64,000 nucleotides of DNA, taken from Pseudothauera hydrothermalis. GTDB lineage: Bacteria > Pseudomonadota > Gammaproteobacteria > Burkholderiales > Rhodocyclaceae. The translations under genes and the position numbers were made by a program. The DNA is taken from positions 1,426,001 to 1,490,000 of the forward strand of contig NZ_CP029331.1 in assembly GCF_003345255.1 (NCBI RefSeq), in the 5' to 3' direction. Of the stretch, positions 54,254 to 61,353 are shown piece after piece (the stretch's first letter is position 1; each line of letters begins with the position of its first letter). The notes under the pieces are model-generated. The model had not been told where the DNA came from. It did not search any database and was given only the letters and a program-made list of their open reading frames with translations.

Positions 54254-55246
54254 TCAGCTCAGCAGATCCTTCACGCCTTCACGCTCTTCGAGCAACTCGT
54301 TCAAGGTGTTGGTCATGCGCTCGCGCGAGAATTCGTCGATTTCCAGCCCTTGGACGATCTTGTATTCACCGTTTTCGGTGGTGCAGGGGAAGCCGTACAC
54401 GATGCCTTCCGGGATGCCGTAGGAACCGTCCGAGGGCACGCCCATGGTGACCCATTCGCCGTTGGAGCCCAGCACCCAGTCACGAATATGGTCGATGGCC
54501 GCATTGGCCGCGGAGGCTGCCGACGACAGGCCACGGGCCTCGATGATCGCCGCGCCGCGCTTGCCGACGGTGGGCAGGAAAACGTCCTTGTTCCACACCG
54601 GGTCGTTGATCAGATCCTTGACGCTGTCGCCGTTGGAGGTCACAAAACGGTAGTCGGCGTACATGGTGGGCGAATGATTGCCCCACACCACCAGGTTCTT
54701 CAGGCTGGAAACCGCACGGCCGGACTTGGCGGCCAGCTGCGACAGCGCGCGGTTGTGGTCCAGACGCAGCATGCCGGTGAAGTTCTTGGCCGGAACACGG
54801 CCGTACTTTTCGGCAGTCTTCATGGCGATATAAGCATTGGTGTTGCACGGGTTGCCAACCACCAGCACCTTGCAGTCCGGATCGGCATGCTGACCGATTG
54901 CCGCGCCCTGAACGGTGAAAATCTTGGCGTTTTCGGTCAGCAGGTCTTTACGTTCCATGCCCGGGCCGCGCGGACGGGCGCCAACCAGAAGGGCGATCTT
55001 GGCATCTTTGAAGGCGACATTCGGATCATCGGTGGCCACCATATCGGCCAACAGCGGGAAGGCGCAGTCTTCCAATTCCATCATCACGCCTTTGACCGCC
55101 TTCTGAGCCTGCGGCAGATCGAGCAGCTGCAGAATCACGGGCTGGTCTTTGCCCAGCATTTCACCGGAGGCGATACGGAACAACAGGCTGTAGCCAATCT
55201 GGCCGGCGGCACCGGTCACGGCAACGCGGACGGGGGCTTTGCTCAT
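54254..55246 (-). CDS. mdh: Malate dehydrogenase
   Basis: A 330-residue NAD-dependent enzyme converting malate to oxaloacetate. Seen: NAD-binding [15 protein letters not shown] (about 12-26), [16 protein letters not shown] (about 88-103) with the substrate arginines, [10 protein letters not shown] (about 130-139), LDHNRA and the catalytic His in [11 protein letters not shown] (about 185-195). This is the 'cytoplasmic-type' bacterial MDH group common in betaproteobacteria rather than the E. coli type. It diverges from gntR across a 213 bp region that holds a palindromic operator. Confidence 0.96.
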   Translation of the reverse strand: MSKAPVRVAVTGAAGQIGYSLLFRIASGEMLGKDQPVILQLLDLPQAQKAVKGVMMELEDCAFPLLADMVATDDPNVAFKDAKIALLVGARPRGPGMERKDLLTENAKIFTVQGAAIGQHADPDCKVLVVGNPCNTNAYIAMKTAEKYGRVPAKNFTGMLRLDHNRALSQLAAKSGRAVSSLKNLVVWGNHSPTMYADYRFVTSNGDSVKDLINDPVWNKDVFLPTVGKRGAAIIEARGLSSAASAANAAIDHIRDWVLGSNGEWVTMGVPSDGSYGIPEGIVYGFPCTTENGEYKIVQGLEIDEFSRERMTNTLNELLEEREGVKDLLS

Positions 55247-55390
55247 GTGATTACTCCCTCAAATCGAGACGGACTGTATGGATCGGTCGTGCGCCCGTTT
55301 GCTGCCTGCCTTGGGCGGGAATCCGGCGGGCGACGGTCAGAAGTCGGGGCGCTTGGATGGTAGAAGCAAGCGCCCGTGCTGTCAATTCAT

Positions 55391-55429
55391 GTCTATTATC
55401 TTATATAAGACATAAGACTATACATAGAC
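55391..55429. promoter_or_regulatory. Nested palindromes, probable GntR-regulator operator
   Basis: The perfect palindrome TCTTATATAAGA (55399-55410) is nested inside an outer inverted repeat GTCTAT (55391-55396) ... ATAGAC (55424-55429). A further TAAGAC half-site lies at 55413-55418. It sits in the mdh/gntR divergent region, 30 bp before the gntR start and 144 bp before mdh. The AT-rich sequence contrasts with the surroundings. It is the likely binding site of the adjacent GntR protein. Confidence 0.7.
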
Positions 55430-55459
55430 GATCATCGTTTTTTGTGCTCAAATACAACC

Positions 55460-56188
55460 ATGGCTCAGGAATCGCCAACTTTCAGTCCGCTCTATCGTCA
55501 GATCAAGTCCCTGATTCTACAGGCACTTGAGGCGGGGGAGTGGCGTCCCGGGCAGGCCATTCCCAGCGAACAGGAGCTGGCCGCGCGCTTCAATGTGTCA
55601 CAGGGCACCGTGCGTAAGGCCATCGACGAAATGGCAGCGGAAAACCTACTTGTGCGCAAGCAGGGCAAAGGCACGTTCGTCGCCTCGCACAACGATCCGC
55701 GTGCGCTTTTCCGGTTTTTGCGTCTGGTGCCGATGAATGGCGATTTGACGCATCCGCAAAGTGTGCCCTTGGACTGCTGGCGTGCCAAGGCCGGCCAGGA
55801 AGCCTCCCGCATGCTGGGTATCGAGCAGGGGGCGCCGATCATCATTTTGCGTCGTTTGCTCAAATTTGGCGCCAAGCCGGTGGTGATCGACGAAATTTAT
55901 TTGCCGGGAGAAATTTTCCAGGGCTTGTCGATGGAGGTGCTGCAAGGCTGGAACGGCTCCCTATACAGCTTGTTCGAGACTCGCTTCGGGCTGCGCATGA
56001 TCCGCGCACAGGAGCGCATACGTGCGGTGGGCGCGGACCGCTCTACCAGCGATGCGCTCAAAGTGCCCGAAGGCACACCTTTGCTTTCGGTGGAGCGGGT
56101 CACCTATACCTATGGGGACAAACCGGTCGAGTGGCGCCGCGGGCTGTACTCGACCGCGGAACACTACTATCTCAATGAACTGAATTGA
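55460..56188 (+). CDS. GntR-family (HutC-type) transcriptional regulator
   Basis: A 242-residue repressor: N-terminal winged helix (about 12-75) with PLYRQIKSLILQAL, IPSEQELAARFNVSQGTVRKAIDEM (helix-turn-helix, in pieces IPSEQELAARF and SQGTVRKAIDEM) and KQGKGTFVA, then a UTRA ligand-binding domain (about 95-238) with IIILRRLLKF and the terminal YRRGLYSTAEHYY-like ending (WRRGLYSTAEHYYLNEL). Its position between mdh and the sdh operon suggests that it controls TCA-cycle genes in response to a dicarboxylate or related metabolite. Effector not visible. Strong palindromes just upstream indicate autoregulation. Confidence 0.92.
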   Translation: MAQESPTFSPLYRQIKSLILQALEAGEWRPGQAIPSEQELAARFNVSQGTVRKAIDEMAAENLLVRKQGKGTFVASHNDPRALFRFLRLVPMNGDLTHPQSVPLDCWRAKAGQEASRMLGIEQGAPIIILRRLLKFGAKPVVIDEIYLPGEIFQGLSMEVLQGWNGSLYSLFETRFGLRMIRAQERIRAVGADRSTSDALKVPEGTPLLSVERVTYTYGDKPVEWRRGLYSTAEHYYLNELN

Positions 56189-56241
56189 CCGATTGACTCG
56201 AAGTGTAGTGCAGGCTTTCGGTTTCGATCGGGTGGCCCGGA

Positions 56242-56247
56242 TATAAT
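56242..56247 (+). promoter_or_regulatory. -10 element of the sdh operon promoter
   Basis: A perfect TATAAT, 65 bp before the sdhC start, in the 123 bp between gntR and sdhC. The -35 region 16-18 bp upstream is poor, so an activator or weak basal promoter is likely. Confidence 0.5.
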
Positions 56248-56311
56248 CCGGCACATTTTGGTGGTTGCGGCGGGGTATTCCGTCGTACGTGTGTGTAAGA
56301 GGGGAAACTTC

Positions 56312-56698
56312 ATGTCAGAAGTGAGTGTGCGCAAACCGAGGCCGAAGCATCTGGCCCTGAACGAAATCCGGCTGCCGTTGCCGGGTTTCGTGTCGATCCT
56401 TCACCGGATCAGTGGAGCGGGGCTATTCCTGCTCCTGCCTTTTTTGCTGTACCTGTTCGATCTGAGTCTTGCGCAGGACAGCTTTGCCTCGTTCAGCGCG
56501 TTGGTGGGTAATCCGCTCGTCAAGCTGATTCTGTTTGGTTTGCTGTGGGCTTACTTGCACCACTTCTGTGCCGGCATCCGCTTTCTTTTGCTCGATTTGC
56601 ATGTGGGCGTGGACCTGCAACCGGCGCGTCAGTCCGCGCGTCTCGTTCTGATCGTGAGTCTTGCGCTCACTGTTGTCATCGGGGTGGCTCTATGGTGA
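56312..56698 (+). CDS. sdhC: Succinate dehydrogenase cytochrome b556 subunit SdhC
   Basis: A 128-residue membrane anchor with three spans. The family segment LPLPGFVSILHRISGAGLF (about 27-45) contains the quinone-site Ser and Arg and HRISG, and YLHHFCAGIRFLLLD (about 86-100) supplies the heme b histidine. It anchors the complex and binds ubiquinone with SdhD. ATG 56312 follows GAGGGGAAACTTC; the longer frame from 56258 is rejected. The 3' end overlaps sdhD by seven bases. Confidence 0.94.
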   Translation: MSEVSVRKPRPKHLALNEIRLPLPGFVSILHRISGAGLFLLLPFLLYLFDLSLAQDSFASFSALVGNPLVKLILFGLLWAYLHHFCAGIRFLLLDLHVGVDLQPARQSARLVLIVSLALTVVIGVALW

Positions 56699-57042
56699 AG
56701 CATCGTATCGTCGTCGGAGCGCATTACGGCCTGAAAGACTGGATCGCACAGCGCGCCACGGCCGTGTATATGGCCGTCTATACCCTCATTTTCGCAGCCT
56801 GTGCGCTGACGCTGCCGGAACTGAGCTTTGAGGCGTGGTCGGGGCTGTTCGCTGGTGGTCTGTTCAAGTTTCTCACCTTCCTGTTCTTTTTGGCGCTGTG
56901 TTATCACGCCTGGATCGGGGTGCGCGACATCTGGATGGATTACGTCAAGCCGGTCGGCGTGCGCCTGACCCTGCATGTGGTAACGATTTTCCTGCTCGTC
57001 GGCTATGCCGGTTGGGCTGCCCAGATTCTGTGGAGGCTGTAA
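56692..57042 (+). CDS. sdhD: Succinate dehydrogenase membrane anchor SdhD
   Basis: A 116-residue protein with three membrane spans (about 22-42, 53-75 with FKFLTFLFFLALCYHAWIGV in that span, 90-113). The HAWIGVRDIWMDYVKP segment (about 72-87) is the SdhD signature with the heme-ligand His and quinone-binding Asp-Tyr. It pairs with SdhC. ATG 56692 overlaps the end of sdhC. Confidence 0.93.
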   Translation: MVKHRIVVGAHYGLKDWIAQRATAVYMAVYTLIFAACALTLPELSFEAWSGLFAGGLFKFLTFLFFLALCYHAWIGVRDIWMDYVKPVGVRLTLHVVTIFLLVGYAGWAAQILWRL

Positions 57043-57044
57043 GC

Positions 57045-58838
57045 GTGAACGTCGCCAAACGTACTTTTGATGCGGTCATCGTCGGCGCCGGTGGTGCGGG
57101 TCTGCGCGCTGCGCTGCAACTGTCCGAGGCCGGTCTGAAAACCGCTGTGCTCACCAAGGTGTTCCCGACGCGCTCGCACACTGTGGCGGCGCAAGGCGGG
57201 GTGGCCGCTTCGCTGGGCAATTCCACCGAGGACAACTGGCACTGGCATATGTACGACACCGTCAAAGGGTCGGACTGGCTGGGAGATCAGGACGCCATCG
57301 AGTTCATGTGCAAAAAGGCCAACGAAGTGGTCGTGGAACTCGAACACTACGGCATGCCGTTCGACCGTACCGATAACGGCAAGATCTATCAGCGTCCCTT
57401 CGGCGGCCACTCGATGAACTACGGGCAAGCTCCGGTGATGCGCTCCTGTGCCGCCGCCGACCGCACCGGCCATGCGATGCTGCACGCGCTCTACCAGCGC
57501 AATGTACGCGCCAACACACAGTTTTTCGTCGAATGGATGGCGCTGGATCTGATCCGTGACGCCGATGGCGATGTGCTGGGTGTGACCGCATTGGAAATGG
57601 AAACCGGCGAAGTATCCATTTTCCACGCCAAGGCCACCATTTTTGCCACCGGGGGCGCGGGCCGCATCTACTACAGCTCGACCAACGCCTTCATCAACAC
57701 CGGCGACGGCGCGGGTATGGCGGCGCGTGCCGGTATCCCGCTGGAAGATATGGAATTCTGGCAGTTCCATCCGACCGGGGTGGCCGGCGCGGGCGTGTTG
57801 ATCACCGAGGGGGTGCGCGGCGAAGGCGGTATCTTGCGCAACGCCTCGGGCGAGCGCTTCATGGAGCGTTACGCGCCCAACCTCAAAGATCTGGCCTCGC
57901 GCGACGTGGTATCGCGGGCGATGACCACTGAAATCAACGAAGGCCGTGGCTGTGGTCCGGACAAAGACCATGTGCTGCTCGACATTACCCACTTGTCGCC
58001 CGAGACCATCATGAAGCGTCTGCCGGGTATTCGGGAGATTTCCATCCAGTTTGCCGGCGTGGACCCGATCAAGGCGCCGATTCCGGTGGTGCCGACCTGC
58101 CATTACCAGATGGGCGGTATTCCGACCAACTACAAAGGCCAGGTGGTGGTGCCCAAGGACGGCAATCCCAACACGCCGGTGCCGGGCTTTTATGCTGCCG
58201 GCGAATGTGCCTGCGCGTCGGTGCATGGCGCCAACCGTTTGGGCACCAACTCGCTGCTCGACCTTTTGGTGTTTGGCAAATCCGCCGGTGAGACGGTGGT
58301 GGAGGATTATCGCTCCGGCCAGCTCAAGCTCAAGCCGCTGCCGGCCGATGCGGCCGATGTCTCGCTGGCGCGTATTGCGCGTTTGGACAGCCAGACCAAC
58401 GGCGAGAGCGTTTTTGAAGTCGGCCTGGAAATGCGCCGGACCATGCAAAAGCATGCTGGCGTGTTCCGCTTCGACAAGCTGTTGAAAGAGGGTGTGCAAA
58501 AGATTGCCGAAGTGGCCGAGCGCGCCAAGCGTACCGAGATCAAGGACAAGTCCAAGGTCTGGAATACCGCCCGCATCGAGGCGCTGGAACTGGATAACCT
58601 GATCGAAGTCGCCCGCGCCACCATGGTGTCGGCCGAGGCCCGCAAGGAATCCCGCGGTGCACACGTGCGCGATGACGCCCCGGACACCCCGGAGAACCCG
58701 AACGGCCGCGATGACAAGAACTGGCTCAAGCACACCCTGTGGTACTCGGAAGGCAATCGCCTGGAGTACAAACCGGTGAATCTCAAGCCGCTGTCCGACG
58801 ATGTGGAACCCATCGCGCTCGCCAAGCGCACTTACTGA
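57045..58838 (+). CDS. sdhA: Succinate dehydrogenase flavoprotein subunit SdhA
   Basis: A 597-residue flavoprotein oxidising succinate to fumarate. The FAD motif GAGGAGLRAALQL is at about residues 14-26, the His that carries covalent FAD is in TRSHTVAAQGG (about residue 45), and the catalytic region includes FHPTGVAGAGVLITEG (about 245) and HGANRLGTNSLLDLLVFG (about 387-404). GTG start at 57045, preceded by GGAGG at the right spacing. 20 bp separate it from sdhB. SdhE at 59565 is expected to assist its flavinylation. Confidence 0.97.
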   Translation: MNVAKRTFDAVIVGAGGAGLRAALQLSEAGLKTAVLTKVFPTRSHTVAAQGGVAASLGNSTEDNWHWHMYDTVKGSDWLGDQDAIEFMCKKANEVVVELEHYGMPFDRTDNGKIYQRPFGGHSMNYGQAPVMRSCAAADRTGHAMLHALYQRNVRANTQFFVEWMALDLIRDADGDVLGVTALEMETGEVSIFHAKATIFATGGAGRIYYSSTNAFINTGDGAGMAARAGIPLEDMEFWQFHPTGVAGAGVLITEGVRGEGGILRNASGERFMERYAPNLKDLASRDVVSRAMTTEINEGRGCGPDKDHVLLDITHLSPETIMKRLPGIREISIQFAGVDPIKAPIPVVPTCHYQMGGIPTNYKGQVVVPKDGNPNTPVPGFYAAGECACASVHGANRLGTNSLLDLLVFGKSAGETVVEDYRSGQLKLKPLPADAADVSLARIARLDSQTNGESVFEVGLEMRRTMQKHAGVFRFDKLLKEGVQKIAEVAERAKRTEIKDKSKVWNTARIEALELDNLIEVARATMVSAEARKESRGAHVRDDAPDTPENPNGRDDKNWLKHTLWYSEGNRLEYKPVNLKPLSDDVEPIALAKRTY

Positions 58839-58857
58839 GCGCGGGAGTACAAACGAC

Positions 58858-59568
58858 ATGAGCAAGCGTACCGTTCAATTCAAGATTTATCGTTACGATC
58901 CGGACAAGGATGACAAGCCCTACATGCAGGACGTCAGCGTCGAATTGGAGGCTTCGGACAAGAAGCTGCTCGACGCGCTGGTGCGCCTGAAATCGGTCGA
59001 TGACTCCTTGTCGTTCCGTCGTTCCTGCCGTGAAGGGGTGTGCGGTTCGGACGCGATGAACATCAATGGCAAAAACGGTCTGGCCTGCCTGACCGATATC
59101 GACAGCCTGGCGCAACCGATCGTGCTGCGTCCGCTGCCGGGTTTGCCGGTGATCCGCGATTTGATCGTGGATATGACCCAGTTTTTCAAACAGTACCATT
59201 CGATCAAGCCGTATCTGGTCAACAACGACCCGCCGCCTGAACGCGAGCGGCTGCAGTCGCCGGAAGATCGCGAGGAGCTCAACGGCTTGTACGAGTGCAT
59301 CCTGTGCGCATGCTGCTCGACCTCGTGCCCGTCGTTCTGGTGGAACCCCGACAAATTCGTCGGTCCGGCCGGTCTGCTGGCGGCTTATCGCTTCATTGCC
59401 GATACCCGCGATCAGGCGACCAACGAGCGCCTCGACAACCTCGAGGATCCGTACCGTCTGTTCCGCTGCCACACCATCATGAACTGCGTCGACGTCTGTC
59501 CGAAGGGTCTGAATCCGACCCGTGCCATCGGCAAGATCAAAGACGCCATGGTTCGGCGGGCGATATGA
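58858..59568 (+). CDS. sdhB: Succinate dehydrogenase iron-sulfur subunit SdhB
   Basis: A 236-residue protein with three cluster sites: [2Fe-2S] in CREGVCGSDAMNINGKNGLAC (spaced C-x4-C ... C, about 60-80), then CILCACCSTSCP (about 150-161) and CHTIMNCVDVCPKG (about 208-221) for the [3Fe-4S] and [4Fe-4S] clusters. It passes electrons from SdhA to quinone. ATG 58858 follows the sdhA stop by 20 bp. The stop overlaps sdhE's ATG (ATGA). Confidence 0.97.
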   Translation: MSKRTVQFKIYRYDPDKDDKPYMQDVSVELEASDKKLLDALVRLKSVDDSLSFRRSCREGVCGSDAMNINGKNGLACLTDIDSLAQPIVLRPLPGLPVIRDLIVDMTQFFKQYHSIKPYLVNNDPPPERERLQSPEDREELNGLYECILCACCSTSCPSFWWNPDKFVGPAGLLAAYRFIADTRDQATNERLDNLEDPYRLFRCHTIMNCVDVCPKGLNPTRAIGKIKDAMVRRAI

Positions 59569-59822
59569 CCATCAACCGGGGGCGCGTGCGCTGGCAGTGC
59601 AGACGGGCTCTGCTGGAGCTCGATCTGGTGTTCGCGCGCTTTCTGGAGCGGCATTTCGATCGTCTCACCGACGATCAGCTTGCGGACCTCGACGACCTGC
59701 TGCGCTGCGACGACTACGACCTGTGGGCGATGGTCAATGGCAGCAAGCCGTGCGAAGAGGGCCGTTGGAAAGAGATGATTGCGCTGCTACGCGAATCCTT
59801 CGAGAGCCGCGCCAATCATTGA
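59565..59822 (+). CDS. sdhE: SdhE-family flavinylation factor
   Basis: An 85-residue helical protein of the YgfY/SdhE family: [27 protein letters not shown], split here as [13 protein letters not shown] and [11 protein letters not shown], then [21 protein letters not shown]. SdhE promotes covalent FAD attachment to SdhA. In E. coli the RGxxE motif is essential; here the aligned sequence is RAxxE (RRALLELD), with Ala replacing the Gly. All other features are preserved. It is coupled to sdhB by a four-base overlap. Confidence 0.92.
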   Translation: MTINRGRVRWQCRRALLELDLVFARFLERHFDRLTDDQLADLDDLLRCDDYDLWAMVNGSKPCEEGRWKEMIALLRESFESRANH

Positions 59823-59835
59823 CAGGGAGCCAGCT

Positions 59836-59856
59836 CTTGCGGGTGTGTTCCGCAAG
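59836..59856 (+). other. Stem-loop between sdhE and gltA
   Basis: CTTGCGG-GTGTGTT-CCGCAAG, a perfect 7 bp stem with a 7-base loop, without a T run. It could stabilise an mRNA end or modulate the ratio of sdh to gltA expression. Confidence 0.45.
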
Positions 59857-59895
59857 CGCTCAGAGTTAAACGGGCAAGGAAGAGAGACCAAACCT

Positions 59896-61191
59896 ATGAG
59901 TACTGAACGCACCGCCACCCTCATCGTCGATGGCAAGACCGTTGAATTTCCGATCATGTCCGGCACCCACGGGCAGGATGTCATCGATATTCGCACCCTG
60001 GGCAGCAAGACTGGCCTGTTTACCTATGACTCCGGTTTCCTGTCGACCGCGAGCTGCAAGTCCAAGATCACCTATATCGACGGTGATAAAGGCGAATTGC
60101 TCTACCGTGGCTACCCGATCGAACAGCTGGCTGAAAAGTGCAGCTTCCTCGAAGTGGCTTACTTGCTGAAGAACGGCGAGTTGCCCAACGCGGCGCAGAA
60201 GACCGAGTTCGAGAACACCATCAAGAACCACACCATGGTTCATGATCAGCTCACCCGCTTCTACAACGGCTTTCGCCGCGACGCCCATCCGATGGCCATC
60301 ATGGTGGGCGTGGTCGGCGCGCTGTCGGCGTTCTATCACGAAGCGATGGACTTTTCCGATCAGGCGCATCGCGACATCTCTATGCATCGGCTGATCGCCA
60401 AGCTGCCCACCATCGTGGCCATGGCGTACAAGTACAACACCGGGCAGCCGTTCATGTACCCGCGCAACGACCTCGACTACACCGCCAACTTCATGCACAT
60501 GATGTTCGGCACCCCGTGCGAGGAATACAAGCCGAATCCGGTGCTGGTGCGTGCGCTGGATGTGATCTTCACGCTGCACGCGGATCATGAGCAAAACGCC
60601 TCCACCTCCACGGTGCGTTTGGCCGGCTCCTCGGGTGCCAACCCGTTTGCCTGCATCTCGGCCGGTATTGCCTGCCTCTGGGGGCCGGCGCACGGCGGCG
60701 CCAACGAGGCCTGCCTGAACATGCTGGAAGAAATCGGTGACGTGTCCCGTGTCGGCGAATACATCAAGCGTGCCAAGGACAAGAACGACCCCTTCAAGCT
60801 GATGGGCTTCGGTCACCGGGTCTATAAGAACTTCGATCCGCGCGCCAAGCTGATGGGCAAGATCTGCGCCGAAGTGCTGGGCGAGCTGGGGCTGGAAAAC
60901 GACCGCCTGTTCAAACTGGCCAAAGAGCTTGAAAAGATCGCGCTGGAAGACGAGTACTTCATCGAGAAGAAGCTCTACCCCAATGTGGACTTCTACTCCG
61001 GCATCGTGCAGAAAGCATTGGGCATTCCCACCTCGATGTTTACCTGCATTTTTGCGCTGGCCCGTACCGTGGGCTGGATTACTCAGTGGGAAGAAATGAT
61101 CACCGATCCGGAATATAAGATCGGCCGTCCGCGCCAACTCTACATCGGTGCCGCGCGACGCGACGTACCGGATCTGGCTGCGCGTCCGTAA
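59896..61191 (+). CDS. gltA: Citrate synthase
   Basis: A 431-residue type II citrate synthase condensing oxaloacetate and acetyl-CoA. Catalytic residues: His in [11 protein letters not shown] (about 232-242), His in [15 protein letters not shown] (about 305-319) and Asp in VDFYSGI (about 362-368). The N-terminal beta domain ([15 protein letters not shown]) marks the large hexameric, NADH-regulated bacterial form. ATG 59896 is preceded by a purine-rich AGGAAGAGAG. Followed by a terminator. Confidence 0.96.
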   Translation: MSTERTATLIVDGKTVEFPIMSGTHGQDVIDIRTLGSKTGLFTYDSGFLSTASCKSKITYIDGDKGELLYRGYPIEQLAEKCSFLEVAYLLKNGELPNAAQKTEFENTIKNHTMVHDQLTRFYNGFRRDAHPMAIMVGVVGALSAFYHEAMDFSDQAHRDISMHRLIAKLPTIVAMAYKYNTGQPFMYPRNDLDYTANFMHMMFGTPCEEYKPNPVLVRALDVIFTLHADHEQNASTSTVRLAGSSGANPFACISAGIACLWGPAHGGANEACLNMLEEIGDVSRVGEYIKRAKDKNDPFKLMGFGHRVYKNFDPRAKLMGKICAEVLGELGLENDRLFKLAKELEKIALEDEYFIEKKLYPNVDFYSGIVQKALGIPTSMFTCIFALARTVGWITQWEEMITDPEYKIGRPRQLYIGAARRDVPDLAARP

Positions 61192-61253
61192 TAGACCCGC
61201 GCATGGCATGAAGCGGGCGGAAAGGACGCGCCGGCGCTAGTCGCCGACGCCGC

Positions 61254-61283
61254 GGGGTGGCCATGTGCGGCCATCCCGTTTTC
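61254..61283 (+). terminator. Rho-independent terminator after gltA
   Basis: GGGGTGGCC-ATGTGC-GGCCATCCC forms a 9 bp stem with one G-T pair, followed by GTTTTC. It lies 62 bp after gltA and 70 bp before sucA, so sucA may have its own promoter or rely on readthrough. Confidence 0.75.
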
Positions 61284-61353
61284 ACATCAGCGCGATACCG
61301 GCACGCCTTGGCGACCCCAGGCAGGGAAACAGCACACAACAGGTGGCTTTCAT

